In this document: positions 26,601-34,200 of the stretch, one piece after another
Position numbering within the stretch: the stretch's first letter is position 1
Layout of the letters: each line of letters starts with the position of its first letter
Assembly (NCBI RefSeq): GCF_002234675.1
Contig: NC_019863.2
Location: forward strand, 3,028,609-3,092,608
DNA from: Oryzias latipes
Lineage: Eukaryota; Chordata; Actinopteri; Beloniformes; Adrianichthyidae
Direction of reading: 5' to 3'
DNA: 64,000 nt
Translations under genes and position numbers: made by a program
Notes under the pieces: generated by a model
Told to the model about the DNA's origin: nothing
What the model saw: only the letters and a program-made list of their open reading frames with translations
Databases searched by the model: none

Positions 26601-26947
26601 GACCAGCAACTCCTGTGCAGCCAGAGGAAGAAGAAGAAGAAGAAGAAGGACACAAGCTTTAGGCCAGCTGCAGAGTGGTGGGCTCTCACCTCCTTAGGAT
26701 CATCGTAAAAAATCCCGATGGACTTCAGCTTTGGGCCGATGCTGCAGCTCTCCGTGTAGCCCGCACCACTGTCCTTGTAGGAGCCCCGCTTGAACTTGTA
26801 GGCGATGGTGACACTGGGGACAGGAGGGGGCCCCGTCTTCACCACCACGTCTGACAGCAGCCCCGAGTACACCAGCAGCCCCCCGACTGTCACGAGCAGA
26901 CACAGCAGGAGGACGAAGATCAGCAGCAGCAGGATGAAATCAGACAT
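2607..26947 (-). CDS. tex264: Testis-expressed protein 264 (ER-phagy receptor), 5' part
   Basis: Two coding exons are visible: 26690-26947 (86 codons, from the ATG) and 2607-2828 (74 codons), both with GT/AG borders and joined in phase 0. The protein begins MSDFILLLLIF, a hydrophobic segment at about residues 4-28 that fits the single ER-membrane anchor of TEX264. It continues with motifs typical of the family: VTIAYKF, YTESCSIGPKL, CRYVVGSILCEG and KLYEKFGFTVFSLPE, the start of the GyrI-like domain. TEX264 is known as an ER-phagy receptor that binds ATG8 proteins through a C-terminal LIR motif. That part lies beyond the left edge, so the gene is incomplete here (160 residues seen). The intron between the two exons is 23,861 bp and packed with repeats. 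Confidence 0.93.
3186..3250. mobile_element. hAT-type terminal fragment
   Basis: The stretch reads in reverse as AAGGGTCCCCAACCCCCGGG followed by alternating ACCGG/CCGGT blocks. That is the look of a common vertebrate hAT non-autonomous family. Only one end is recognisable, so it is a fragment. Confidence 0.4.
4019..4550 (-). mobile_element. MITE family A copy 1 (AAGTCCCACTCCGATC ends)
   Basis: This is one of at least six copies of the same non-autonomous repeat in the window (others at about 16170, 29355, 32505, 42370 and 47570). Shared blocks are the outer AAAGACCCACTCC end, a CGCCATTTTTGTTGCAC block and a GCCGCTCTGCAGAAACTATGTCC block. There is no coding capacity. The superfamily is not assigned. 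Confidence 0.55.
4551..9664. other. tex264 intron, largely unrecognised
   Basis: This is 5.1 kb of non-coding intron. I see an (AAAAT)n tract near 7990-8010 and a possible solo-LTR-like stretch at 5160-5357. Short ORFs here show no family resemblance and are treated as chance. Confidence 0.5.
5160..5357 (+). mobile_element. Possible solo LTR (weak)
   Basis: The stretch starts TGTAACACTG and ends CCTGCTACA, with an internal CTATAAAGGGAGAG box followed by an R/U5-like segment. That is the layout of a small retroelement LTR. No 5-bp target duplication and no AATAAA were found, so this stays weak. Confidence 0.2.
9665..10920 (-). mobile_element. RTE-type LINE fragment (decayed)
   Basis: Reverse-strand frames read DGPDNIPVEVWKSLGK and SEEWRRNISGSIFKKRGDV (10073-10342), the 5' part of a reverse transcriptase. 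A C-terminal piece reads CRLRWVGHVERR (near 10050), and an upstream linker at 10491-10700 includes RECVKSTKLAKK. The RT centre is missing between these pieces, so the copy has an internal deletion. A hAT element (9786-9995) interrupts its 3' part, and a Rex3 piece lies at its 5' side. Confidence 0.7.
9786..9995. mobile_element. Non-autonomous hAT element, 210 bp
   Basis: The terminal repeats read CAGGGGTGGTCAAGCCTGG at one end and the inverse, ending CCACCCCTG, at the other. Flanking 8-mers are CTCTAGAC (9778-9785) and ATCTAGAC (9996-10003), a 7/8 match and the 8-bp duplication expected of hAT. It is inserted into the RTE-type LINE remnant. Confidence 0.85.
10955..11431 (+). mobile_element. 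Rex3-like LINE fragment
   Basis: An open frame of about 160 codons matches the middle of the Rex3 reverse transcriptase at 21907-23753. Shared strings include LRQGCPLSPVLFIVFMDRIS and the catalytic-site motif LLFADDVVLLASS. Both ends are truncated and the orientation is opposite to the neighbouring RTE remnant. Confidence 0.85.
11432..12101. other. tex264 intron, no recognised element
   Basis: This is non-coding sequence between the Rex3 fragment and the next MITE. Nothing further was identified. Confidence 0.4.
12102..13169. mobile_element. Carrier MITE family B, copy 1 (interrupted)
   Basis: The ends read ACCTTGTGCTATCTTAGATG and, inverted, CCTAGGATAGCACAAGGGT. The same carrier occurs at 24286-24493 (uninterrupted, reverse) and at 28545-28934 (interrupted by a different element). 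Here an 854 bp hAT element splits it at GTCTAGTG. Confidence 0.8.
12256..13109. mobile_element. Non-autonomous hAT element, 854 bp
   Basis: It has perfect 15-bp terminal inverted repeats, CAGTGTTTTTCAACC and GGTTGAAAAACACTG. The flanking 8-bp duplications are identical: GTCTAGTG at 12248-12255 and at 13110-13117. The subterminal part carries repeated GTGTGCCG motifs. No transposase was found; the short ORFs inside resemble nothing known to me. Confidence 0.92.
13170..16171. other. tex264 intron, largely unrecognised
   Basis: This is 3 kb of AT-rich intron. The block at 13505-13870 contains AATAAA near 13778 and may be an old repeat. Nothing coding was supported. Confidence 0.4.
16172..16447 (+). 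mobile_element. MITE family A copy 2 (internally deleted)
   Basis: The ends read AAGACTCACTCTGATCATC and, inverted, TTTTGATCAGAGTGAGTTT. Internally it shares GATGATGCCGTTTTTAG with the copy at 29355. It is about half the length of the full copies. Confidence 0.6.
16594..16987. mobile_element. MITE with GATA/ATCGCGATA-rich ends (hAT-like)
   Basis: Outer ends read GGCCTGCATAATATATC and, on the other strand, AGCGCTGCATGATATGAAG, with ATCGCGATATC and ATATCGCAAATCGTG blocks just inside. This matches a common fish MITE type beginning GGGCTGCACGATA. A piece of it (16859-16937) is duplicated in reverse just downstream. Confidence 0.6.
17008..17146. repeat. Inverted duplicate of 16859-16937 within (GACA)n tracts
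   Basis: Positions 17033-17113 are the reverse complement of 16859-16937 with few mismatches. The piece is bracketed by GACAGACGG repeats (about 17008-17030) and CAGACAGACAGATAG repeats (about 17118-17146). The arrangement can form a foldback. Confidence 0.7.
17530..17793 (-). mobile_element. tRNA-derived SINE with L2-like tail
   Basis: On the reverse strand the head reads GTGGTGCAGCGGTAG (A-box region) and then GGTTCAATTCC (B box). It ends with GTAAAGCGCTTTGGGCC and AAAAGCGCTGTATAAGTAT, the tail shared with L2-type LINEs. A short A-rich run lies outside the head. Confidence 0.75.
17835..18238. mobile_element. hAT fragment (CAGGGGTGTCAAACTC end)
   Basis: The right end reads inversely as CAGGGGTGTCAAACTCATTT, a familiar hAT terminus, with GGCCC-rich blocks typical of that family near 17840-17870 and 18175. 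The other terminus was not found. Confidence 0.5.
18239..20334. other. tex264 intron, no recognised element
   Basis: This is 2.1 kb of non-coding intron. ORFs here overlap on both strands without family resemblance. Confidence 0.4.
20335..21521. mobile_element. MITE with TACCGTAATTTC ends, interrupted
   Basis: The terminal repeats TACCGTAATTTCTGGACTAT and, inverted, TACCATAATTTCCGGATTAT match at most positions. TA at both edges would fit a Tc1/mariner-type duplication. It contains the widespread CCCTGCGGCTTATTCAATG block. The 612 bp Harbinger-like element splits it, leaving a short right part. Confidence 0.7.
20888..21499. mobile_element. Harbinger-like MITE, 612 bp, nested
   Basis: The terminal repeats read AGGCCCGTACACACCGGGAC and its inverse GTCCCGGTGTGTACGGGCCT. 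Both flanks carry TTA (20885-20887 and 21500-21502), the 3-bp TWA duplication typical of PIF/Harbinger. Removing it together with one TTA restores the outer MITE end. No transposase frame was found inside. Confidence 0.8.
21907..23753 (-). mobile_element. Rex3 (RTE clade) LINE, 5'-truncated
   Basis: Reading on the minus strand, the copy starts mid-ORF at 23753 and ends in a (GGAT)n tail at 21907-21925. Flanking 13-bp duplications AGGTGCCATACAT lie at 21894-21906 and 23754-23766. A GATG/GGAT-type tail is a published trait of Rex3. The frame stays open for the whole remaining length, so this is probably a young insertion. Confidence 0.93.
21933..23753 (-). CDS. Reverse transcriptase of Rex3 LINE (partial)
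   Basis: About 600 codons are open without a stop. Reverse-transcriptase landmarks appear in order: KAPGVDEVRPEHLK, VVPLFKKGDRRVCSNHRGI, QCGFRPGRGTVDQ, VDLEKAFDRVPR, GLQQGCPLSPVLF, LLFADDVVLLASS (catalytic Asp pair) and EEFKYLGVLF. A C-terminal region with LRWLGHLVRMPPGRLPGEV follows. The endonuclease domain that normally precedes the RT in this clade is missing because of 5' truncation. There is no true start, so the copy cannot move by itself. Confidence 0.9.
24205..24275. repeat. Compound microsatellite (TG)n(TA)n(CATA)n(CA)n
   Basis: Successive TG, TA, ACATAC and CGCACA runs are directly visible. The tract borders the family B MITE copy. Confidence 0.9.
24286..24493. mobile_element. Carrier MITE family B, copy 2 (uninterrupted)
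   Basis: It lies in reverse orientation relative to the other two copies. The ends read CCCTTGTGCTATCCTAGGCA and, inverted, CCCTTGTGCTATCTTATGGG. It keeps a single CACTAGAC (24338-24345), the reverse of GTCTAGTG. It is therefore the empty-site version of the copies at 12102 and 28545. Confidence 0.8.
24494..25903. other. tex264 intron, little recognised
   Basis: This stretch is non-coding. A weak tRNA-like SINE head may lie at about 24667-24780 (GGGATTCAAACC near 24719), and a (TG)n run lies near 25155. No gene was seen. Confidence 0.4.
25904..26105 (+). mobile_element. tRNA-derived SINE
   Basis: The head reads GTGGTGGAGTGTCCGCC and then GGTCGCGAGATCAAATCC, an A-box/B-box layout. It is followed by AGTACTCTAAAAGTGGGGCT and CTCCCTGCTTG, blocks I recall from an abundant fish SINE family. 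The 3' tail is degraded. Confidence 0.65.
26627..26649. repeat. (GAA)n microsatellite beside the tex264 splice donor
   Basis: A run of GAA/AGA triplets begins about 40 bases into the intron from the first tex264 coding exon. On the gene strand it is a TTC tract. Confidence 0.85.
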
Positions 26948-27850
26948 GGTGTATTAGTGAAGAGGGCGCTGCAGCAGATGGAGTGGCTGCAGTCAAACCG
27001 TCCTCCGCCGGACGCAACTAAGTCTACTCCAACAACAAGCAACACCGAGGCGTCACTATAACCGAAGATTCTAATAGTCTTCTTTTTTTGTTAATTTTTT
27101 CTTTTGTCTACAGCTACAGATATTTCTAAAGGAAGGTGACAGCAGGCGCTTCAGTGGAAGTAGAAAGCTCGTTTGTTTACGGTTTTTTTTTTTTCACAAA
27201 CAGCGAAACAAGCTTCCTGAATAGACCATTCTTCTCCGGCAGGAAGGGGAGGCGCGGACGAGCTTTTTACATAACTGCTGTAGATTTCAACACAACGCCA
27301 TCAAATTATCACACGTTTCTCTTATAACAGCAAAAATAAAAAACACGTATTTAAACACTGACAAATATCTGCTTAAATCAAGAGCTTGCGCGCGAATATT
27401 GGCTGCACCCCCGTTTTTCTTAAATGTGGTTTAGCCCAGGTTTAAGAGGAAAACACTTTTTTATGATCTTTCACTGATTTTCGTTTCAAGTCTTGTTTTA
27501 AATGCAGATTGTGTTGTGATGTGTTGGGATGCCCAGGTTAATACTGTGTGCGGTAACAAAAAAGTCAGCATTAAAAGGATCGTTTGTTTTCACTTTAGAA
27601 CGAATTGAAGCAATTTTAGACCTCTTTAGGGGATTTAAAGATAAAAAATGACTACTTCTTACTTTTAACTGCTATTTTTCGAGGTTTGTAAAACATTTGT
27701 ACCGTAAAGATCTTGTGGGAAAAACAGCTAATGTTGTGAAATGAAAATGTCTCCTTAAAACCAAAGCTGTGTGGTTCATTTGCGCGGCCTGTAAACACTA
27801 AATAAACAAACACAAACCTGGCAAGAATAAGAATAAGTGTTTTTCTTGGC
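26948..27850 (-). promoter_or_regulatory. tex264 upstream/promoter region
   Basis: This is the interval between the tex264 start codon and the fancd2 3' end. It holds a GC-rich stretch at about 27225-27260. No TATA box is obvious near the start. The assignment is by position only. Confidence 0.35.
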
Positions 27851-27962
27851 TTTATTCCTGTCTTGAGACGATCAAAGTGAGTGAAACATTTTTTAGGAAA
27901 CAAAGATCAGAATCACTTTTTACAAAAACACAAAATCTGTTGTGTTCAAGACAAACAACGTC

Positions 27963-28255
27963 TTTATTTTCTTGATAGAAATAACATTTTCCAAAGCTGA
28001 ATGTGAAGTTACAAAGCCCCAAAACTGGAATCTTTGAACAAAAGCTACATTTCATGAACTCTTTGTGAGCCTAAAGTTCTTACTGAAATAAACAGAGGTA
28101 ATAAACAACAAACCTTTTTCCCCATTCAGCATGTCTGACACTAAAGGTCATCAAACTACTTGAAGACTATAAACAGGCCACTTTTAAATTCGATTTTTTT
28201 TTCCAACTCAATAAAGGATAGAAAATAATGGAACCCCTAATAATACTGACTGGGT
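27963..28255 (-). other. fancd2 3' UTR with poly(A) signal
   Basis: AATAAA on the minus strand (TTTATT at 27963-27968) lies about 290 bases after the fancd2 stop. A second candidate is at 27851-27856. Transcription would end roughly 1 kb before the tex264 start on the same strand. Confidence 0.5.
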
Positions 28256-31200
28256 TTACTCAGAGTCATCTGCACTTTCATCTTCATCTCCTCCGTTGGT
28301 CTTCTTTGTTGCCTCAGAGTCGCTCTTGTCAGCCTGCAGGAGACGAGACGAGAGTCAAGTTTGAAAGAAGAAATGATCAATTTAAGTTCAGCTTAGCAAC
28401 ACAGTGGCTGGAAAATCCTCCATTGTCCTGCAGCATCATGTCCAGTATTTACCTTCAACCTTTAGGACAGTAGGTGTCACTGTTGTTCAAAGTGCAGTGC
28501 TCTGATGCAGGCGTCACACACAAACGTTCAGTTACAACTTCTTTAACCCTTGTGCTATCTTAGATGACCCCCCCCTTACATTGACGTGTTCTCCCTACCA
28601 CGACAAAGGTGGATAAAGGTGGAAAGATTTCATGTAATCCATGGACACCAGTGAAGATCACAAATCACTGAAGAAAAAAGGTTCAGAGCACTGTCTAGTG
28701 CAGAGGTGGGCACTGAGGGCCGCATTCCTGTATGTTTTCCAGCATACCCTGCTCTGGCATGTTCTGATTGGCTGGACACACCTGAACCAGGTAATCAGCC
28801 ACGAGTAGGGCAAGACTATCTGGAAATCATGCAGACACACCGGCCCTCGAGGCCTGGAATTGCCCACCCCTGGTCTAGTGGGTCTAGATGACCCAACTCC
28901 TAATGTTAAAGTGCCTAGGATGGAACAAGGGTTACTCGTATTTATTTGTCTGCTTTTGCCCAATTTGCAATGACATCCCATAGTTATATACTTATATTAC
29001 TGATAGACTCTTACATGCTTAATGCAACACTGGAGTGAGTCCACACAGCAAACGCTTCATGTCAAATATGGATAAAGGACAGAAACAGAATTCAAATGAC
29101 TGCTGTTACTGTTTGTTCGTTGTCGCTGTGGCTTCATGACTGTTTGTGCAGTTCTATGTTCAGAGAGGATGAAACCCCGCTGCCTCGTCTCTGCGGCCGC
29201 CGTTTTACCGTTAGAAACGTCAGATACCTCATCATCTGACAGTTGCTGTGGAAGTGGCAGACCCTCGCCCTCTTCTTCATCTTCGTCCTCGTCACTGTCT
29301 TGTGACCGCTGTGAGAGAATCTCCTCCCCCTAAAAGACACAGAGTAGTTCTTTAAAGTCCCGCTCCGATCATCCTTCGATCTATTTACGTTCCCAGTGGT
29401 CTTTTCATTCCGATGATGCCGTTTTTAGACTAACTCCAAAATAACGGAGTCGTTTTCTGGGACATCATTTCTGCAGAGTGGCAGGAGATCATTAGAAAGA
29501 CCCCTCTGAGCTGTGGGAGGGGCTTTAGGTGGGGAGTACGCCTCTGCTGACTGATATCCCATCGTCCCTTTTTTTAATCTTTCTCCCGCTAGCTTACAGC
29601 CCCTCACAACCCAAACCCAGCATTAGTGGTGCAACAAAAATGGCGAGCAATTTTGGAGCCCTCCAGTCGTACAGTTGATCCAGATTCCAGCTCAGTTGAG
29701 GAAAACAAAGACGCACACGGATCTATTTGTCTGAAGGAGCGCAGCGGGGCGCTTGTGGTCCGCTCCTTTTCATACCACATTTTATCAACTGCTCCTCATT
29801 CACCGCAGTTTGAATAACAAAATACTCTGAAATGCTTTTTTAATCTTCATTTTCCTTTTCATATATGTCCTCCATCATCAGAAAAATGATACCAGAACCC
29901 CAAAAGTGCAGTTTTGATTGAAGTGGGTCTTTAAAAAACCACAACAGGAAAGGCTTTCAGAGGATATCTAACCTTCAGATTGCGATTCTTCAGATTCCCC
30001 ATCCAAAAGGCTTCCTGGCAGTTGTTGAGCGCCAACATGGCCTTCACCCTGTACAGAAACAGCTCCAGGCTCTTCTTCAAGGCTGGCACATGGTTGGTCA
30101 AGCTGGTATCCTGGCGAATCTGGCAACCAACACAACACAAGGAAGACTCTTTTTGAAGATAACCAGCGCGCATCTTGAGCCGTTTCCACGTGTCAAGACA
30201 CAAGACACGACTGTGCAAAAAGAAATCCAACTTCACGAGACCTTAGAGTGTCCACACATGTGGTGGAGCTGACGAGTGCTGAGCTGGAAGGTCTTGAGCA
30301 AGCTCTGAACGTCCTCCTTCAAAATACAAGGTACCAAAAGCAGAGAGAAAAACCATTCATCAGCTGAATTAAACAGGGAAACCTGCAGAGGAACTTTTTT
30401 CTTCTCTACCTTGTGTCTTTTAAAACTGTAGTCCAACAGCGGCATTCCCAACTTCAGGAAGGACTCCAAGAAAAGTCTTCCGTACTGGAAATGCACAGTT
30501 AGTTCTGATCACAGATAACAAAGGCACACACATGTGAAAGCAACGGTCTGATGCGTTCGCTGTCAGCTCACCTTTAAGCACACGTTAAGCACTGACCTGG
30601 AGTCAAACACCTGCATGAGAGAAGAGCAAACAGATCACTATTCAAGATGGAGTCAAACAAAATCTGTCAAACAATTCCAGTGGGAAGCTGAAGAAAGCTG
30701 AAACCCTTTGTGGATCATCACAGGTTTAAGGCAAATCTACCTTCACTAGGTTTACCAGGATGTGGAAATCTCGCACTGCCAGGTTCCACGTCAGCAGCTT
30801 CTCACTCTGAGCCTGAAGGATGGACACGTTCGGTGTTCTGACTTGTCTCTCGTCATGAAGTTGAGCAAACAGAGTTAGTTTGGGGCTGACCTCAGAGTCA
30901 TCGCTGGATTTTCCTGCAGGAATCTTCCTGACGGCCTTCTCCAGCTCTGCCAGCAACACTTTGTAGAACACCAGGAAGGTCTGCCTGCAGAGAACAACCA
31001 GCCGATGGATGGAGCACGGAGCATTCCAGCTGAAACCAACATCTCCAGCAGCAGACCGTTACACCCACAGCGGCACCAGAGGTCCGTCACTCCAACCACT
31101 GCTAGACCGCACAAACACTCTATTGATGACAAAACATTCAACGCACAACTGCTATTCTGGCTATGCATGCAGAAAACGGGTGTTTTTTTTATAGTATTTT

Positions 31201-34200
31201 TTTACACGTTCTTTGGACCTCGATGCCTGATCCCCCAGAGTTGTAACAACTGACTTTCCCCCCGGCAGGATCGATAACGTTTATCTAAACTCAGAAGAAG
31301 ACTGACACGAATGAGTATGAGCTTTTTCTAAATTCATTTAGGGAAAAAACAAGCTGGTTCTATGTTTTCAAGTGCTGCTCTCATTGTCCAAAACACTGTA
31401 AAGGCAATAATCTAAGCAGTTTAAATGTCTTGAGGTGAAACGTTGGATGCCGAGCGCCGACCTGTTGAGAGTTGGCCAGGATGCTGAGCTTTCATCTTTG
31501 GACACGTTGAGGAGCTCAGAGATTCCTTCTCCAGCGATTTCTTCCACGACCTTCAGGATGTCATCCACCTGCTCCAGATAAATGCTGCAGCAACCAGCAG
31601 GATGGGAGTTTTCATCAACAACACAGGTGGTGCATGGAGACAAAAAGCAGGTTCAGGTTCAGAACTGGTTCTATTAAACTCTGAAGGAAAAGTGCACGTT
31701 TGGCCGTCAGAAGTAGACAGACAGAAATGAACGTCTGAGCTGCTTCATGGTGCTGAAGACCCAGAGGTCTTTCATCACTTTGTTGGAAGGTAAACCAGCA
31801 TTTAGGAAATTACAGTTCCTAAAATATTGGTGGAGGCAGTTCCAAAAAAATCTCTAAGCTGTGATTTCAGACTCACGTCAGGAGGGCATGCAGAGCTTCA
31901 TTAAATTTGTTCCCTCGCTCTCTCTCTCCACTGGCCGTCACCCAAACCTGGCTCAGAAAGTGGCGAGCGAGGGAAGCTGTAAGGGAGAGAGAAAGGCAGA
32001 AATCAGCCTTCGATGCTGGAACTTCACATGTCACTAAATGAAACAAAAAAAACAAGTAACATATCAGTTTGACCGGTCTGATCTCTGTGAGCAGCAGCAT
32101 TTCCTCCTCTTTCTGCCACAGTGGACAGGAGCTGGGAGAGACACAAAGCCGTGTTCAGACTCGGCATTGTGCTGCGGAAGTTCAGCAGGTACTCGAAGCT
32201 GTGCCTGAAGACAAAAACAGCCAAGTCTCAGCACTGTCGCCTCATCACAAACTGAGACTGAAAGCAATTCAACTGGAACCCAAACTTTAACTGTCAAACA
32301 CAAATGGTTTACTTCACAAACTGCTCCAGGGTCAGATCAGCATCTCCTTCTTTGAGACGTTCCGCCAAAACGCCCAGAGCCTTCTTCAGCAGGTTCCTGT
32401 GTCCTGGCTGACTGAATCCAGACCTGAGGATGTGACCCAACACACACACACACACAAAACAAAACAAAAGTCAATAAATGATTCAGTCGCTGACATCATT
32501 TTAAGTCCCACTCCCATCATCTTTTGATCGATTGTAAAAGAGTTCCTGGTGGTCTTTTGACCTTTTAGGTCTCCAGCTAATATCTGCCATCACGGGGCTC
32601 CAGAATGAACTACCGTGCTAATCACAACTCCACCCTTTGTTAGCGGTGCAACACAAATGGAGCATCGGAGCTGCTAGCCGTACAGTTTAGATCCAGATTC
32701 CAAATATTCTGGAGAAAACAAAGACGTTCGTGGATCCGTTTGTCAGCATCAGACTGGAGCGGAGCGGGGAGCTTGTGGCTCGCCCAGCGTTTTTTTTCTA
32801 CGTCACAAATACGATCGTTGGCATCAACATTTTTATTTCTGCTTCAGATGCGCAGCCATTTGGATAAAGAAATGAAACGTCATTTCAAGCCTAACGCTTT
32901 CATCATGAGGAAAATACCACTAGAACATCTCAAAGAGCCTTTTCATCGGAGTGGGTCTCTCACAGGTTTCTTCAGACGTCACTCTGCTCAGCCTCACCAG
33001 CTGAAGACGGTGTTCAGGACCTGCAGGAGCAGCTGGTAGCTTGCAGACATCAACCGATGCTCCTGCAGATCTGCGGCGGCCGCATCAACACAGCCATCGT
33101 TTTTCGACAGCAGAGCCTGCGAACACACAGCAGTCGTGGTCAGAGATTTGACAGGAGTTCACGGTTTCCATCCCAGCCGGTGGCTTTGTACCTGGAAATG
33201 GTTGTGGCAGTTCTCCAGGTGAGTGCAGAGGGCGGGCAGCAGCTGGACGCAGTAGGACGCAATATCTTTGGTGCTCCGCTGCTGCAGGTGGGAGAAGCCG
33301 ACGCTTCTGTCGGCCCTTGTCTGGACGAGAGCGTTATTTACAGAATGCATCTTTAAATGACTGCAAGGACAGAGTTGACCGTTAAAATCATGGACGCCAC
33401 AATTCTCGGTTCAAAACCGTACCGCATGTTCCAACACTGAACCAAATCGTGGGACAAGTGAATCTCTGTATCCCTGCTGCATACCAGTATGTTTACATTT
33501 ACATTTTGGGTGTTTAATTTTTTTTAGTATTTTATTGTTTTATCACACCAGGCTCAGTATGAACACACTGAAAGGCTTTTCTTCACTTTTACTTTATTAT
33601 CGGCAAATTAAAAAGTTGTTGTTTTGTAAAACACAAAAATGGAGGTCAAATTGGATGGAAGGGGAACCGTAAAGTTCCTTTGACATCAGCTGTAAATTTG
33701 AGAGCGGATGGTTTGTACCTTCAGGAATGGAGCCCTCTTGGTGGGGGCGGCTGTTAGCCTAAACTCCAGTTTGTGAAGCAGATCCTCCAGCAGGAAAACC
33801 AGCTCGGCGGGGCCCAGCAGAACCTCTTCCCGCACCTCGGTAACACATGTAATGCTGTTTAGATGGACTCACCACCCTCAAGCAGAACTCTGACGGGTTT
33901 AACTCTACCTTAGTGTGGAGCTCCGAGTCCAGCAGGGAGCGAGACAGCAAGCCGGACTGCAAAACACTCAGAACCTCCAAGTCCAGCTCTCTGAAAAAGG
34001 GCCTGAAGACCGACAGACTGACCCCCGGCCAGACGTCTTTGTCTTTCTCCTTTTCAGGATGCTCCTTCGGCACAGACGGATGATGCTTTCAGCTATGTGT
34101 TTGCACTGGGTGGAGGTGTGGCGGGTGTGGGGGCTTCTTTACCTGCTGGGTTTCATCCGCTTCAGCCGCCTCTGCGGGCTGAGAACTGCCTTCTGAGGAA

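Noticed and set aside
26522..26947. A 141-codon frame continuing past the first tex264 coding exon
   Set aside because: After DDPKE the frame runs into a (TTC)n tract, giving a Phe run with no family match. A GTGAGAG donor at 26690 and the in-phase exon at 2607-2828 explain the gene better.
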